From Anaeromyces robustus (taxonomy: Eukaryota > Neocallimastigomycota > Neocallimastigomycetes > Neocallimastigales > Neocallimastigaceae): a DNA stretch of 64,000 nt. The stretch covers positions 178,501-242,500 of the forward strand of contig MCFG01000048.1 of the NCBI GenBank assembly GCA_002104895.1. The letters are read 5' to 3'. This document shows positions 1 through 12,478 of this stretch, one piece after another. Numbering within the stretch: the stretch's first letter is position 1; the number at the start of each line of letters is the position of its first letter. Under the pieces are notes generated by a model, which was not told the DNA's origin, did no database searches, and was given only the letters and a program-made list of their open reading frames with translations. The position numbers and the translations under genes were made by a program.

Positions 1-722
1 TTATATGGGAAAATATTTTCATTATCAGATTGACTAACATGACCTTTCATTTCCATAATATGTTTATTTATATTTTCTTTTTTATGGAAAATATATCTTT
101 CTAAATTAGAAGTGGAAGAAAAATCATGATTTTTACATTTAAAACATTGACAAGTACAACAACATACTTCACTATTTGAATTAATATCTTCTACTTGAGT
201 TTCTTGATCAAAATCTTCATTATTATTTCTATTATTTATATTATTTCCTTTGTTTTCAATACTTTCATTACTTTCATTATTTCCATTATTTTCATTATTT
301 TCATTATTCTCATTATTTTCATTATTTTCATTATTTTCATTATTTTCATTATTTTCATTGATTTCTTTATTTTTAATTCTAGCACATTCCATACATTTGT
401 GACATTTTGGACATTTATAATGAATATTAGAGGAAGATTCATTTATTGTATCATCATATTGATGATTATCCAATGGTTGTGTTTGTGTTGTACAAGAAGT
501 CATTTTATTCATTGAAGCACATGAATCATTATTAACATTAATATTATTACAAGTAACTTCATTATTAAAATAAATGGTTTGAATACATTTATTAATATGA
601 CTTTTTATAGATGGTTCATCTGTTTGTGTTTCTACAGAAGATATATCAACAATTTTATTAATTCTCATCTTTTCATCACCAACTGAAAATTCTCTATTAT
701 ATATTTTACTATTTATTTTCAT
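1..722 (-). CDS. Cys- and Asn/Glu-rich protein with TQT motifs (3' truncated)
   Basis: Open frame from an ATG at 722 running off the left edge, about 240 residues seen, no intron needed. I do not recognise the family. Visible features are short VETQTDE and CTTQTQP motifs near residues 31-36 and 77-83, and a later QETQVED. These resemble the [K/x]-x-TQT anchor motif bound by dynein light chain LC8. A Cys cluster CPKCHKCMEC lies at about 104-113, followed by a repeat of Glu-Asn-Asn units (about 290-360 on the DNA), then a second Cys cluster CCCTCQCFKC. The two Cys clusters could bind zinc, which is inference. It lies downstream of, and on the same strand as, the TSNAXIP1-like gene. The C-terminus lies outside the window. 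Confidence 0.6.
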   Translation of the reverse strand, partial: MKINSKIYNREFSVGDEKMRINKIVDISSVETQTDEPSIKSHINKCIQTIYFNNEVTCNNINVNNDSCASMNKMTSCTTQTQPLDNHQYDDTINESSSNIHYKCPKCHKCMECARIKNKEINENNENNENNENNENNENNENNENNGNNESNESIENKGNNINNRNNNEDFDQETQVEDINSNSEVCCCTCQCFKCKNHDFSSTSNLERYIFHKKENINKHIMEMKGHVSQSDNENIFPY

Positions 723-1128
723 ATTGAAAAAAGTAATAAATAATACGAAAAAAAAAAGAAATACATATTATATTTGCATATTTAATGATGTTATTAAATA
801 TATTATAATTTTGATTAAAAGTTTTTTTTTTTAATATTATTGAAAAATTAAATAAAATAGAAATTAAATAGAAAGTGAATTAATAAAAAAATTAATATAT
901 ATAATAACTATATAATTTTTTTTATTTCTTTTGAATAAATTATATCTAATTATTAAAATTATTTATTATTTTAATATAACTATTTTAATTTTATTATATC
1001 GTCATAATTTAATTATTATCAACATCATTATTATCATTATCATTAATATCATTATTATTATTATCATTATTATTATCATTATTATTATTATCATTATCAT
1101 CATCATTATTATTATTATTATCATTATT

Positions 1129-1160
<32 letters not shown>

Positions 1161-1221
1161 GATCATCATCATTAATATTATTATCATTATTATTATTATT
1201 ATTATTATTATTAATATTATT

Positions 1222-1252
<31 letters not shown>

Positions 1253-1434
1253 TTAATATTTTCTTTTCTAAAATATTATTATTTTATTTCAAATTTTAAT
1301 AATTATATATTATATATTGATGATATAAAATAAAAAAGTATAAAAAAATATAATATATATTTTAATAATTTTATTAATATTTTTTAATTAGAAAAATAAA
1401 AAATAATAATAATAATAATAATAAAAGTAAATAA
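723..1434. other. Intergenic, ATT/ATC microsatellite
   Basis: AT-rich spacer between two minus-strand genes. Roughly 1010-1260 is an interrupted (ATT/ATC)n trinucleotide tract; the long Ile-rich reading frames in it are artefacts of the repeat. A short (AAT)n lies near 1403-1422. I see no gene. Confidence 0.7.
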
Positions 1435-4400
1435 TTACTTATATTCTTTGATAAGGAACATATATTTATTTTCCTAATAATTATATATATGTATTAATAA
1501 ATGATTTTTTTAATTTATATAAAATGCTTTTTTTTTATGTAATAAATATATATTAATTTAATTACTTTGTCTTTTAATTGTTTTTCTAAATTTTTAACTT
1601 TTATTGATTGTGCTCTTAAATTAGCTTCATATTCTTCATTTTCTTGTCTTAGATTTTTTAATATATCCTATTTTCATATAAATAATATAATATATTAATT
1701 AATCTAAATATTTTTTGCATATGTTAATAATAATATATTTACTTCTGAGCTTTTCAATATATGTTCTAGTTCTTCTTTTTCTTTTTTTGGTACCATATCT
1801 TCTTGTTGTTTTTTTAATTCGTTAATTTCATTATTTTGTTCCATTAACTTTTTTTTAATGACAAAAACGAAAAACAATTAATATTGTATAATATAGAGAA
1901 TAATAATAATAATAATAATAATAATATTTATTATTATTATTATTAGTATTAGTATTAGTATTATTTTATTATATTTTAATATATAATAATTACTTCGGAT
2001 TCTAAGTTTTCTATTTTTCTCTCATATTCATCCATAATTTCATGATTAATATTTCCATTACGTTTTTGATTATTTTCTTCTTCTTCCTCATGTAATAAAA
2101 ATTTTTCAAATGCCTCTTTTTTTTCATTTAAATAATAATTTAGACTTTTAATTTTTAATTTAATTAATTACATATAAATATAATAATAATTTTAAATAAA
2201 TAAAAAATGAGAGAAAGAAAGAATTAACAAAACATTATATTAAATTAATATTTATACATAACACTAATATCATATTATAAATATTATTAATATTATTAAT
2301 ATCATTAATATTATTATTTTACCTTTTATTTTCGGCTAATTAATTTTTTTTAAAAAAATATAGAAAAAAAATCATTAGAAGCGTTTATTAAAATAACAAA
2401 ATTAACATATTAGCGGTTATATTTTTTTAAATGATTAATAAATTATTCTTTTTTATTTATCCTATTTTATTTTATATTGATCTGTACCTAATAAATCATC
2501 TAATTGAGATTCTAATTCTTTATTTTTTTCTGTTTCATATTTTAATAATAATCTATTTTCATTTTGTGCTAATAGTTTTTGAATTTTTAATCGTAAGAAG
2601 TGAATTTCATTTTGATCTACTTTAACATTTTTAATAATTTTATCATATTCATTCTATATATTAATTATTTTTTAATATATATTTATATATTTCATTTATT
2701 ATAAATTAAAAGTTAAATTATAATAATGTATATATATATATATATATATATAATGATAAATTTTATTTAATATATATTATTTATTATTTGTTTATATATA
2801 ATATATAATTTTCCCGCATTTTTAACCTTAATTTCTGATAATAAACTTCCATAAACAGGAAATTCTTCACATATCATATCCAGACAATGACTATAAATTT
2901 CAAGTCTTTGTAAATCTGCATTTTCATCTCCTTTTTTCAATTTCAATATACTTAATTCCTAAAAAGAAAAACAAAATTAAATGTTACATAATTAATTCAA
3001 TTATTCTATAATTTTTTCTTTCGTTGAATTTAGAATTAAAAAAAAAAAAGATTATATTTTACCTTATTAATATAATTTTGAAATTTTTCGGTTTTATCAT
3101 TTCTATAGAAATTTTTAAATTTTTGAGATTTTTCATTAACTTTATATTTTTTAGAATTTTCAAGACTTAATATTTTTTCTTGAAAAGAAATATCATTATT
3201 ATTATAAAGTTTTGATTTAAATACAGGGAGATAAGGTTTATAAATTGATCCATTATTATAAGATGAATTCTTATCCTTTTCAAGATCATTTATTTCAGAT
3301 ATGTTTGATTTTTTTTGAATATTATTTTTTTCATTATCATTATTATTATTTTCTTTTTCTTTTTCAACACTGTCATTATTATTGATATTTTTTAATGATG
3401 AAGTGGGTATTTTCTGTTTTTCTCTTTCTTCTTCTTTTGATTTTTGTTGTAGTTGCTCATTATCAGGATTTTCAGAGGAAGATGGATTTGATAAAGAATG
3501 AACGATAGTATTATTTGAAGTATTTTCAGATTGATTTTTAGTATTGAAGATAGAAGATTGAGATGAATAATTTCTAGGAGGTAGTTGATCAAGATGATTA
3601 TTATTTCTATTATTTAAAAAAGTTTCCATTGAAATGTGTTTAGAAATAGATTCCATTTTTTTTGAATTTTCTTGTTTATCTGATGATATTGATGAAGTAT
3701 TTAAAGATTTAGAAGGTATTTTCAACAAAGATGGTGATATTTTAGAATTTTGTTTATTATTATTAATATCATTAGCATTAGTATTATTATTAATATTGTT
3801 AGAATTTGTGTTATCCATTTCAATAGAATTATTTTTTGATTGTGAATTTAAATTTTGATCCGAGGATGATGAATAAGGTATAAATATTTTGTCTTCATTT
3901 TTCTTTTGTAAATATTTAATATAATCATATTTTTCCATAATATCATGAATATCAGTAGAAGATATTGTAATATTATTTAAGTCTATACTTTCATTACTTT
4001 CATATTTTGAATTTTGATTATCATTATTATTATTATTATTTTCAAGATTTTCAAGATTTGGAGCATCTTTTTTTCGAATTAATCTATCTTCAATTCTTTT
4101 TTTAACTTGATTTTTACTATTATTATTAACTTTATTATTTTTATTATTAATACTAATATTATTTGTTTTTTCAACAATTTCATTATATTGATCTTTTAAA
4201 TCTTTTACATGAGATTGTAATTTTGAATTTGTAAGTAAATATTCGGTTTCTTCTTCATCCATCATACCACCTAAATTTCTTATAGTATTTGGAGAATCTA
4301 AAGTAAAATATTTATTTGAATTATTACTATTATTATTAATTTTTTTATTATAAACATTTTTATTATAAAATGGAGGATTTGTTATATGAACATTATTATG

Positions 4401-4751
4401 ATTAGAAGAAGGATTGGAATCCCAATAATTTAAACTTTTATCAAAATTTTTTTTCACTTTTTTATGATATTCCGAATTCATATTTTCTGTATTGAGATAA
4501 CCTCCAACCATTAACTTTGCAATATTTTTTTGATAATCTTTATTAATAGTATCAGCAAGAGGACATATAGATGTTCTTTTATTAGAATTTGGATTGGAAA
4601 TTGTTGCAGATGAAGAAGGATTGTTATTAGATATATAATGCCTTTTTATTTTATATACCCTTTTAATAGGTACTAAATCTACTTTTGAATTTAAAGGTGA
4701 TTCATCTCCTCTCCATCTATCAAAATCTTCGTCGGTTATATTAAGGGACAT
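1435..4751 (-). CDS. TSNAXIP1-like coiled-coil protein, 8 exons
   Basis: Exons (minus strand): 4751-3063, 2958-2827, 2653-2488, 2335-2323, 2144-1994, 1847-1743, 1667-1566, 1473-1435; all junctions keep frame, giving 798 residues. Residues 1-550 are Asn/Ser-rich and low complexity. From about 555 the sequence (YINKELS, LQRLEIYSHCLDMICEEFPV, GSLLSEIK joined to NEYDKII) matches the N-terminal domain of translin-associated factor X-interacting protein 1 (TSNAXIP1_N), followed by about 190 residues of Glu/Lys/Leu coiled coil. That family occurs in sperm and ciliary proteins, so a role in the zoospore flagellum or basal body is a fair inference. Exon 4 is only 13 bp. The last exon (12 codons) is the least certain; without it the frame reads on to a stop about 50 bp past 1566. 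The family call rests on memory of the consensus. Confidence 0.72.
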
Positions 4752-5601
4752 TCTTTTTTTATTTATTTTATTAATATATTATTAAAATAAAATATATAAA
4801 GTAAAAATGAAATAATAATATATATATATAATTGGCTTTTAATATATGTATAATTTCTATTTTTATGTAATTTTTTATAATAAGATGTTGAGTATTTTAT
4901 AATATTAATTTATTAATTTAATATATTGAAATATATATATATATATTTCAGTTCATTTCTCTAAATTAAATATTAATAATATTACTTATTGAAGTGAAAT
5001 AAAAAAAAGAAATATGATATATAATTATTTTATCAATTTTTATTTAAGGAATAAAATTAAAAAAAAGTTTATAGATTATTATTATTAAACAATAATTTTC
5101 TAATTAATAATTTTCCATTAATAAAAATAAATTATTTTTATTTTTTTTTTTTTACTAATTTTTTATAAAAAATTAAATAATTAATCTATATCAAACTTTA
5201 AAAACTTTAATTTTGTTTTTATTTAAGCATCTCAAGAAATGTAATAATGAGAAATAAAAAAGAAAAAAAAATATATAATAAAGAAACATAATACAATAGA
5301 AAAGAAAAGGAATAAAGGAATTAAGTTTAAAATTAAATAAAAAGAATAAAAAAAAATATCAAAAGTAAAAAAAAATAAATATAGCAATACTTTTTGGAAA
5401 ATAAATATTATTTCTTTTAATTATCTGCATTATACTTTATTATTAATTATGAATTCTTTTTTTTTTTTATATTTATATATATGATACAATTTTTTTTTTT
5501 TTATAAAAATTTTTTTTATAAATTTTATGTTAAAAGAAATTCCAAGATTAACATTAATAGATTAATTTTGAGATTTCTTTTTATTATAATAATTAACATA
5601 A

Positions 5602-5648
<47 letters not shown>

Positions 5649-5770
5649 TATTATAACTATTAAATATTAAAAAAAAGAAAGAATAACAGTGATATACTTT
5701 ATAATTACAAAAATAATAGATCTAAAAAGAAGTCTTTTTATTTTTTCTCTTCTTTTTTCTTTTCTTTTGT
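4752..5770. other. Intergenic, includes A40 homopolymer
   Basis: AT-rich spacer upstream of the TSNAXIP1-like gene and downstream of the BIR gene. It contains several A and T runs, the longest an A tract at about 5605-5644. I see no gene. Confidence 0.7.
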
Positions 5771-7076
5771 TTATTGATATACAAATGGACATTTATAAGC
5801 TATAGCATTACGATGTTGTCTATGTACAGTTAAAATATAATCACAATTAATAAACCATCCTGCGTAAGTAGCACCACAGAAATTACATACAACTCTATCA
5901 TTTAATAGTTTTCCTGTTTCATCTTCAATTGGCTTATATTCAAATCCACATTTTGCTAACTTTTATATTAATATTATATATATATAAAAAAAATGATATA
6001 ATAATAATAATAATAAAAATTAAAAAATATATAAATATAAATATCATTGAAAATTAATTTATTTTTTATATCAACAAATATATATATATATATAATTATA
6101 GAATAATGATAACTTCTCTCAAAACTTACAGCTACAAAAAGTTCATTATTCATATATGGGTATTTGCATAATTTATCTGTTGGATGTTCTTGATAAGTAA
6201 ATACAGGTTGTTCAGAACAAAATGTAGAATATCTTTTTTGACAGTTATATACAAATAAATCATTACAAACTTTATCAAAAGCAGCTTTAAATCTTGCTAA
6301 ATCTTTTTATATCATATCATTCATATATATATATATATATTTAAAAAAAAAAAAAGTTAATAATATACTTATTTACAACATAATTTTAAATTATTGAATT
6401 TTTTAATTAAATAAGAAAAAAAAAAAAAAAATGGTTTAAATTTATAATTATGTAAATTTTTGTATCACAGAAAAAAATTATTTATTATTTTTATTATGTT
6501 AATATATATATACCTCCTGTTTCTTTAAATGAAAAAATAATTTTTGACGCATCTTCTTCTGGATAAGGTAATACAGTTGAATTACAAATATTAACTTTTT
6601 CGTTTTGAATTAGATTTAATTCCTTTTCTGATAAGCGAGTTGTATCAATTATATCTTTTAAATAAGCTACTGAAGTATTTATAAAAACTTTATTTTTAAA
6701 GTTTCTTCCAAATGAATTTAATAAAATCATATTGTTATTAATTCTATAATATTTACTCATAAATTCCCATACTTTTTTAAATATTGCATTTTAAAAGAAT
6801 AATAATGATATATATATTATAATAATAATAATTTAATAAAAAGTATTACATTATTATCACATATATATTATATAAATAATTATTTAATACTAATTATACA
6901 ATAATAATAATAATAATAATATATATCTAGAATAATTTATTACTTTTAATATTTAATGATGGAGTTTGTTGTCCGTACAAATTATAAGTTACCAAACGAA
7001 ATTGTTTTGATAATATAAAAATTACTATTGGTCCCTTTTTAACCCATCTTTTCTTTTCGTCATTGAATTTATACAT
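5771..7076 (-). CDS. PH-like plus BIR domain protein, 4 exons
   Basis: Exons: 7076-6944, 6771-6514, 6302-6130, 5959-5771; frame kept at every junction, 250 residues. Residues 1-145 look like a PH/WH1/Ran-binding-type fold: an opening MYKFNDEKKRWVKKGPIVIF and a closing strand-helix IIFSFKETG then DLARFKAAFDKV. Residues 154-248 fit a BIR zinc domain: RYSTF, LAKCGF (189-194), then CNFCG (Cys213, Cys216), Trp223, His234/His237 and the terminal CPFV (Cys245). Fungal BIR proteins usually belong to the Bir1/survivin chromosomal passenger group, but I know of no standard PH-like plus BIR pairing. The start is uncertain because the frame stays open upstream of 7076, so a 5' exon could be missing. The BIR call is fairly firm, the PH-like call is inference. 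Confidence 0.65.
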
Positions 7077-7411
7077 ATTTGATAAACTTATAGTAGAATA
7101 AATAATATGTTTTAATAATATAAAAAAATATATGAAAATATATATTTATATAATTTAATTAATAAATATAAAATTAATAAAAAATCGTAATAAAACAAAG
7201 TATTAAAATTATTTAATATAAAAAATGTAATTAATTGTAATTAAATATATATATATAAGAAGAAAAAAAAATTTTTTTGCTTAATTAAAAAAATTTTTTT
7301 AATATATTGTATATAAATGTAATATAAAAAAATGCTAAGTAATATATTCATAAAATAATAATAAAGAGCTACAAATAAAAGTATTAATAAAATTATAAAG
7401 AAAATAATTAT
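7077..7411. other. Intergenic spacer
   Basis: AT-rich gap between the BIR gene and the upstream minus-strand gene. It probably holds the BIR gene promoter, but no element is recognisable. Confidence 0.5.
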
Positions 7412-8450
7412 TTACAAAGCATTATTTCCATCGAGTTCATCCTTCCATGGTGCTGACATATTTTCAGTTAAATCCTTAAATATTTTTAAACCACGATTTT
7501 GATATTTTTTACGTTTTTCCTCAATACTAACTTTTTCTGAAACAAAAGGAAAATCTTCAGGATCACTAGGATAAAAATCACTTGCTATATAGATATATAG
7601 ATAAATAGATATTATTAAAAATTATATAATAAATAAATAAAATAAAGAATGAATTAATTAATAAATACTTTTAAAAATTATTAAATCCTTTCTTTTTCTT
7701 TATTTTGTTAATTAATTAATACATAATTTAAAAACAATTTAATTTTTATTTATTTTTCTTTTTTTAAATATTATTACTATTATTATTATTATTATTATTT
7801 ATATTATTGCTACTGATATTATTATTATTATTATTATTTTACCATCGTCTTCACAGTCTTGTGGAAATCTTTCTTGTTCTTCTTCGGTTACACTAAAATC
7901 ATTTTCAGTCTCCATTTCAGTATTATTATAAGAATCCGTGTTTTGACATTGTTGTTCAAAACCTGTAAAATCTTTATTGTAATTATTATTTTATTTATTG
8001 TTGTTGTTATTATTTTTCATAAATAATACATAAAGTATTAATAAAAATAACAACATGTATTCATTTATTTTTATTTTTATATATTTATATTCATATTAAT
8101 AAATATGTTACTATTAAAATAGTTTTTTTTATTTAATAATATATTATTATTGTCCTTATTATTTTTTTAAAAAAAAATATATTTTTTATCTATTTACTCA
8201 TATTCATATTTAATTCCGTGTAGCCACTATCTTTTTCATCTTGATATGAACTTTTCATATCTAAGTATTACAAAAATATATATGTTGTAAAAAAAAATAA
8301 TAATTAAAATTAAAAAGTTTTAAATATGTTTATTATACTTTCTTTTTTTTTTTTTGTTTAATTTAACTCATTAAAAATAAAAAAAAAATAAATAGAATAA
8401 AAATTCAATTTACATTCCATATTAGAAAAATTCATTGAGGTAGCATCCAT
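7412..8450 (-). CDS. Small acidic hypothetical protein, 4 exons
   Basis: Exons: 8450-8414, 8260-8198, 7962-7843, 7584-7412. Each has a GT donor and AG acceptor, and the split codons join in frame to give 130 residues starting MDATSMNFSNMEYMK. The middle is acidic (TEEEQERFPQDCEDDASDF) and the C-terminal part is basic then amphipathic (SIEEKRKKYQNRGLKIFKDL, ending SAPWKDELDGNNAL). There is no signal peptide or membrane segment. I do not recognise the family. The four consistent splice junctions in such a short gene argue that it is real. It sits 335 bp upstream of, and on the same strand as, the PH-BIR gene. Confidence 0.6.
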
Positions 8451-9554
8451 CTTTTAAAGATAATTCCCCTTTTTTTTTTTTAATTATATATAAAGTTAAT
8501 TCCACCAATAATAATAATAAAAATTTATTATACTATTAAAAGATAAAAAAAGAATATTTATTATTATAAATATATAATTATTAATAATTCTTTTCTTTTT
8601 TTTTTTTCTGATTTTTTTATTATTGAAATATTAGTGATAATATCTATATATCTATAAATATATTATTTTTGAAAGTTCACTTTATGTAATAATTAATTAA
8701 AATGGATAACAATTTAAACTTTTTATTTGATTATATATTTTTTTAATATAATCAAATATAAAAATTATTTAATAATATATATTTAATATAAATTTTATAT
8801 AGATTAATATAATAATATATATTTCTATTATATTTTTTATAAAATATATTGATAATAAAAAAAAATTTTAAAAAAGTAGAACTGTAAGGGCCAATATATA
8901 ACTCTAATTTTTAATTTAAACAAAATAATACTACTATTTAGTAATACTATAAAATAATAATATTAATGTCATTTAAAAAAAAATAATTAATAAAATATAT
9001 GTACAGGAAAATGTTTTTATTTTTTGATATTATAAATATTTATAGTTTTAAGATGGTGATAATAAAATCTAATAAAAAAAAAACTCTTTTATAGTATATT
9101 TAATAAAATATATAATTAATCTTACTTTTTTTTATATAATGGTTTTAAGATTTTACATATATTATATAATATATTTCAATCTTTCAAAATTAAATTTAAC
9201 AATATATATAGTATTTAAACAACATTATCTATTATTATATTTCTATATACAATACTGAATATTAAATATATATATACATAAAACAGCTTTATTTTCATAT
9301 AGAATTATGAAAATAGAGCTTTTATTAAATATATAAATGAATATAGCATGGTAAAAAATTTTTTTTTCTAAATAATCTTATGAATAACAAAAATTATATT
9401 ATTTTTTTTATCTACAGATACAAAAAAATATATAACAAACCATAATATCATAATTCTATATTCATTTTTATTAACTTAAAAATAAACAAATTCACATTAT
9501 ATATTTTAATAGATTTATTTATTGATTTATTTACTTATTTATTGATTTATTTAC

Positions 9555-9650
<96 letters not shown>

Positions 9651-12478
9651 TAATTTTAATTTTAATTTTAAATTATTAAAGTTTTAAAGTTTTTAATTTC
9701 AATTTAAATTAATATATGCTATACATATATTAGATTATATTGAATATAGAATGAATGACCATTCTTATTATTAAATTAATAAATTATATTTAAACTATTA
9801 CAAAATAATAAAAATATTTTATTATTAATAATTGGAAAATTTTTTTAAATTTTAAAAATTTATTTTATATAATATATTTAATATATTAGACTATATTGTA
9901 ATATATGTAATTTATCATAAATTGTTTTGAATTTAATGTTTAAAATAAAAAAGAAAAAAATATATATTCTATTTAAAACGTTTTTGTAATTGTAGAGCAA
10001 AATGAATTATTATTATTATCATTATTATTATCATTACCATTACCATTATTATTATCATCTTCATTGTTATTATTATTATCTCAATAAGTAAATATAATAA
10101 AATTTTGTCGAAATAAAGAGTTACTTATATATTAAAAATATAAAATAAGTTATATGAAAATAATATCATTTTCTATATATATATATTTTTTTTTCTAGTT
10201 TTTTTTTATACATTAATACTTTAATAATACTTTAATAATAGCATTAAAATAAATAATTATTATAAATCTTTTTTAATGTTTTTTTAAAATAAAAATTAAC
10301 CAATAAATAAAATAGATCATTAAAAAAAGAACTAAAAAAGAGAATTATAATTAAATATAATTATTTTTTTTTATTTTATATTGTATAACATTAATAAATA
10401 AGTTTAATAATAATTAATTATAATAATTAATTATAATTATAATTAAACAATAACAATTAATAATAATAAAAGAAATATTAAACAAATTCTACTATTATAA
10501 AATTATAATTTTATTTTTACTATATATAAATATTTTATATCATTAAAAATATTATATTTTTATATTTTTTATAATTATTATTAAAAATCGATTTATAATA
10601 ATATTTATAATATTTAGAGTTAAAAAAAAATATAAATATTTATAAATTAATAATAATGTTGTAATATATTAATGAAATTCATGATTATATTCAAATGACA
10701 TTTAAAACATTAAAAAATTATTATTTTTTTATTATATAATTTACATTATATAATTATATATATATTATTATTATTAATTATGTAGATGATTATTTTTTGT
10801 ACAATAAAATTTTATTGTTTTGTTTTTTTTTTCTATTGCTTTATAATAATAGTTAGTAGATAAAGATTAATTATATATAAAGAGTAATTATATATAAAGA
10901 GTAATTATATAGAAAAAGTAATTATATAGAAAAAGTAATTATATAGAAAAAGTAAATTATAACAAATTATTATAATAAATTAATTTTATAAATATTATAG
11001 AATATACTAAAAATTATCTTTACATCATTAATAATAATATTAAATTTATCATTAATAATTATTAATATTATTATAATAAAAAAAAATTTTTAAGGGGACC
11101 AAAATAATTTAATATCATTCATTTGGTACAATAGTAAAAAAAGAAAATCATAAATATTAAAAAATAATATGTTAATAATTAATAATTAATGATAGTTTAA
11201 AGTGAAATAATAAAAAGTAAAGAAACAATTTTAAATATATATATTTTATATTTATTTTATAATATATATTAATATTAATGTATATACCCTTTTTAAATTT
11301 TTGATTTTTAATAATTATTATATTATTCATTTATTTAAGGTAATATGGTTCATGAGATACATAAATTTAATATATTTTAATAATCAAAAAATAATAATCT
11401 ATATCACATATTTTAATTAATAAAGGAGATATAAATAATAAAATTGCTATTCATTATATTTTTTTTTTATTTCTTTCATAATTTTTCTTCTTAAAATAAT
11501 TTTCAATGCTAATAATAATAATTATAATAAATAATAATAAATAATTAATAACAAAAAAGATAAATAATTTTTTATGAATTTTTTTATAAATAATTTTTTA
11601 TGAATAATTATTCATAAAAAATTATTAGAAATTTATAATATTTGAATTAAATTTAAATAAATAAATAAATCATAACAAAAATTTTAATATTATAAAAAAA
11701 ATATATATATATTTATTAATAAATATATATAATTAAAATTATAAAAATAATTTAATTATTAAATATTAATAATATATTAATATTATTTAATAATACTAAT
11801 CATAATTTTCATTATATTATAATAGTAAATATTTCTAATAGTATATATAAATATAAATATATGTATATAAATATTCAAAATTATAAAAGTAAATAATTAT
11901 GATCTATAATTAATATCTAATTTACTATATACCTATTAGAAAAAAAAAAAAGTGTGTAGAACATAATACTTTATTAATAATATATTATATTATAATACAT
12001 TATTATATGATATTTGAGAAAAGTAAAATATCATATATAAAAAAAAAAAAATAAAAGAATACAAAAAGGAAAATTTATTTTTTATTACATAATATATTCA
12101 ATAAGTTAATATTTACATAAATATCCGGAAAAAAATTATTATAGGTTTTGTTATATATTATAATCAAACAAGTATAATATTTTGAAATAAAAAAAAGATA
12201 ATCGGGTACATATAATCTATATAAAAAAACTAGACAAATAATCAAATATTTTTTAAACAAATGTATATATATATAAAGAACATATTAATTCTCATCATTA
12301 TAAAGTAAGAAAAGACTATCTTATTTATTAGTTGATTATCATCATTATATATAAGAAAAGATTATCTTATAAAACAACAACAATAACAACAAAATATATA
12401 TATTATTTGATATAAATAAAAAAAAAGTTAAAATATATATATATAAAGAAAAAGAAGTAAAATATATATATAAATAAT
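8451..12478. other. 4-kb gene desert
   Basis: Very AT-rich, with no reading frame I would defend. It contains a (TTTA)n microsatellite (listed separately), short repeats such as three to five copies of a GTAATTATATA-type unit near 10880-10955, and an Asn-codon-rich scrap on the minus strand near 9990-10080 that lacks a start. Small open frames at 12075-12260 and 12345-12542 on the minus strand look like chance. Confidence 0.6.
9541..9648. repeat. (TTTA)n microsatellite
   Basis: About 27 tetranucleotide units, TTTA/ATTT, with a few TTGA or TTAC variants at the left end (from about 9510). Confidence 0.9.

Noticed and set aside
195-515. Hydrophobic Ile/Phe-rich plus-strand frame
   Set aside because: It is the complement of the Glu-Asn-Asn repeat in the real minus-strand gene.
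931-1299. Poly-Ile open frame
   Set aside because: It is a translation of an ATT/ATC microsatellite.
9978-10085. Asn/Asp-rich frame on the minus strand
   Set aside because: There is an in-frame stop just upstream and no start or convincing splice acceptor; it reads through a trinucleotide repeat.
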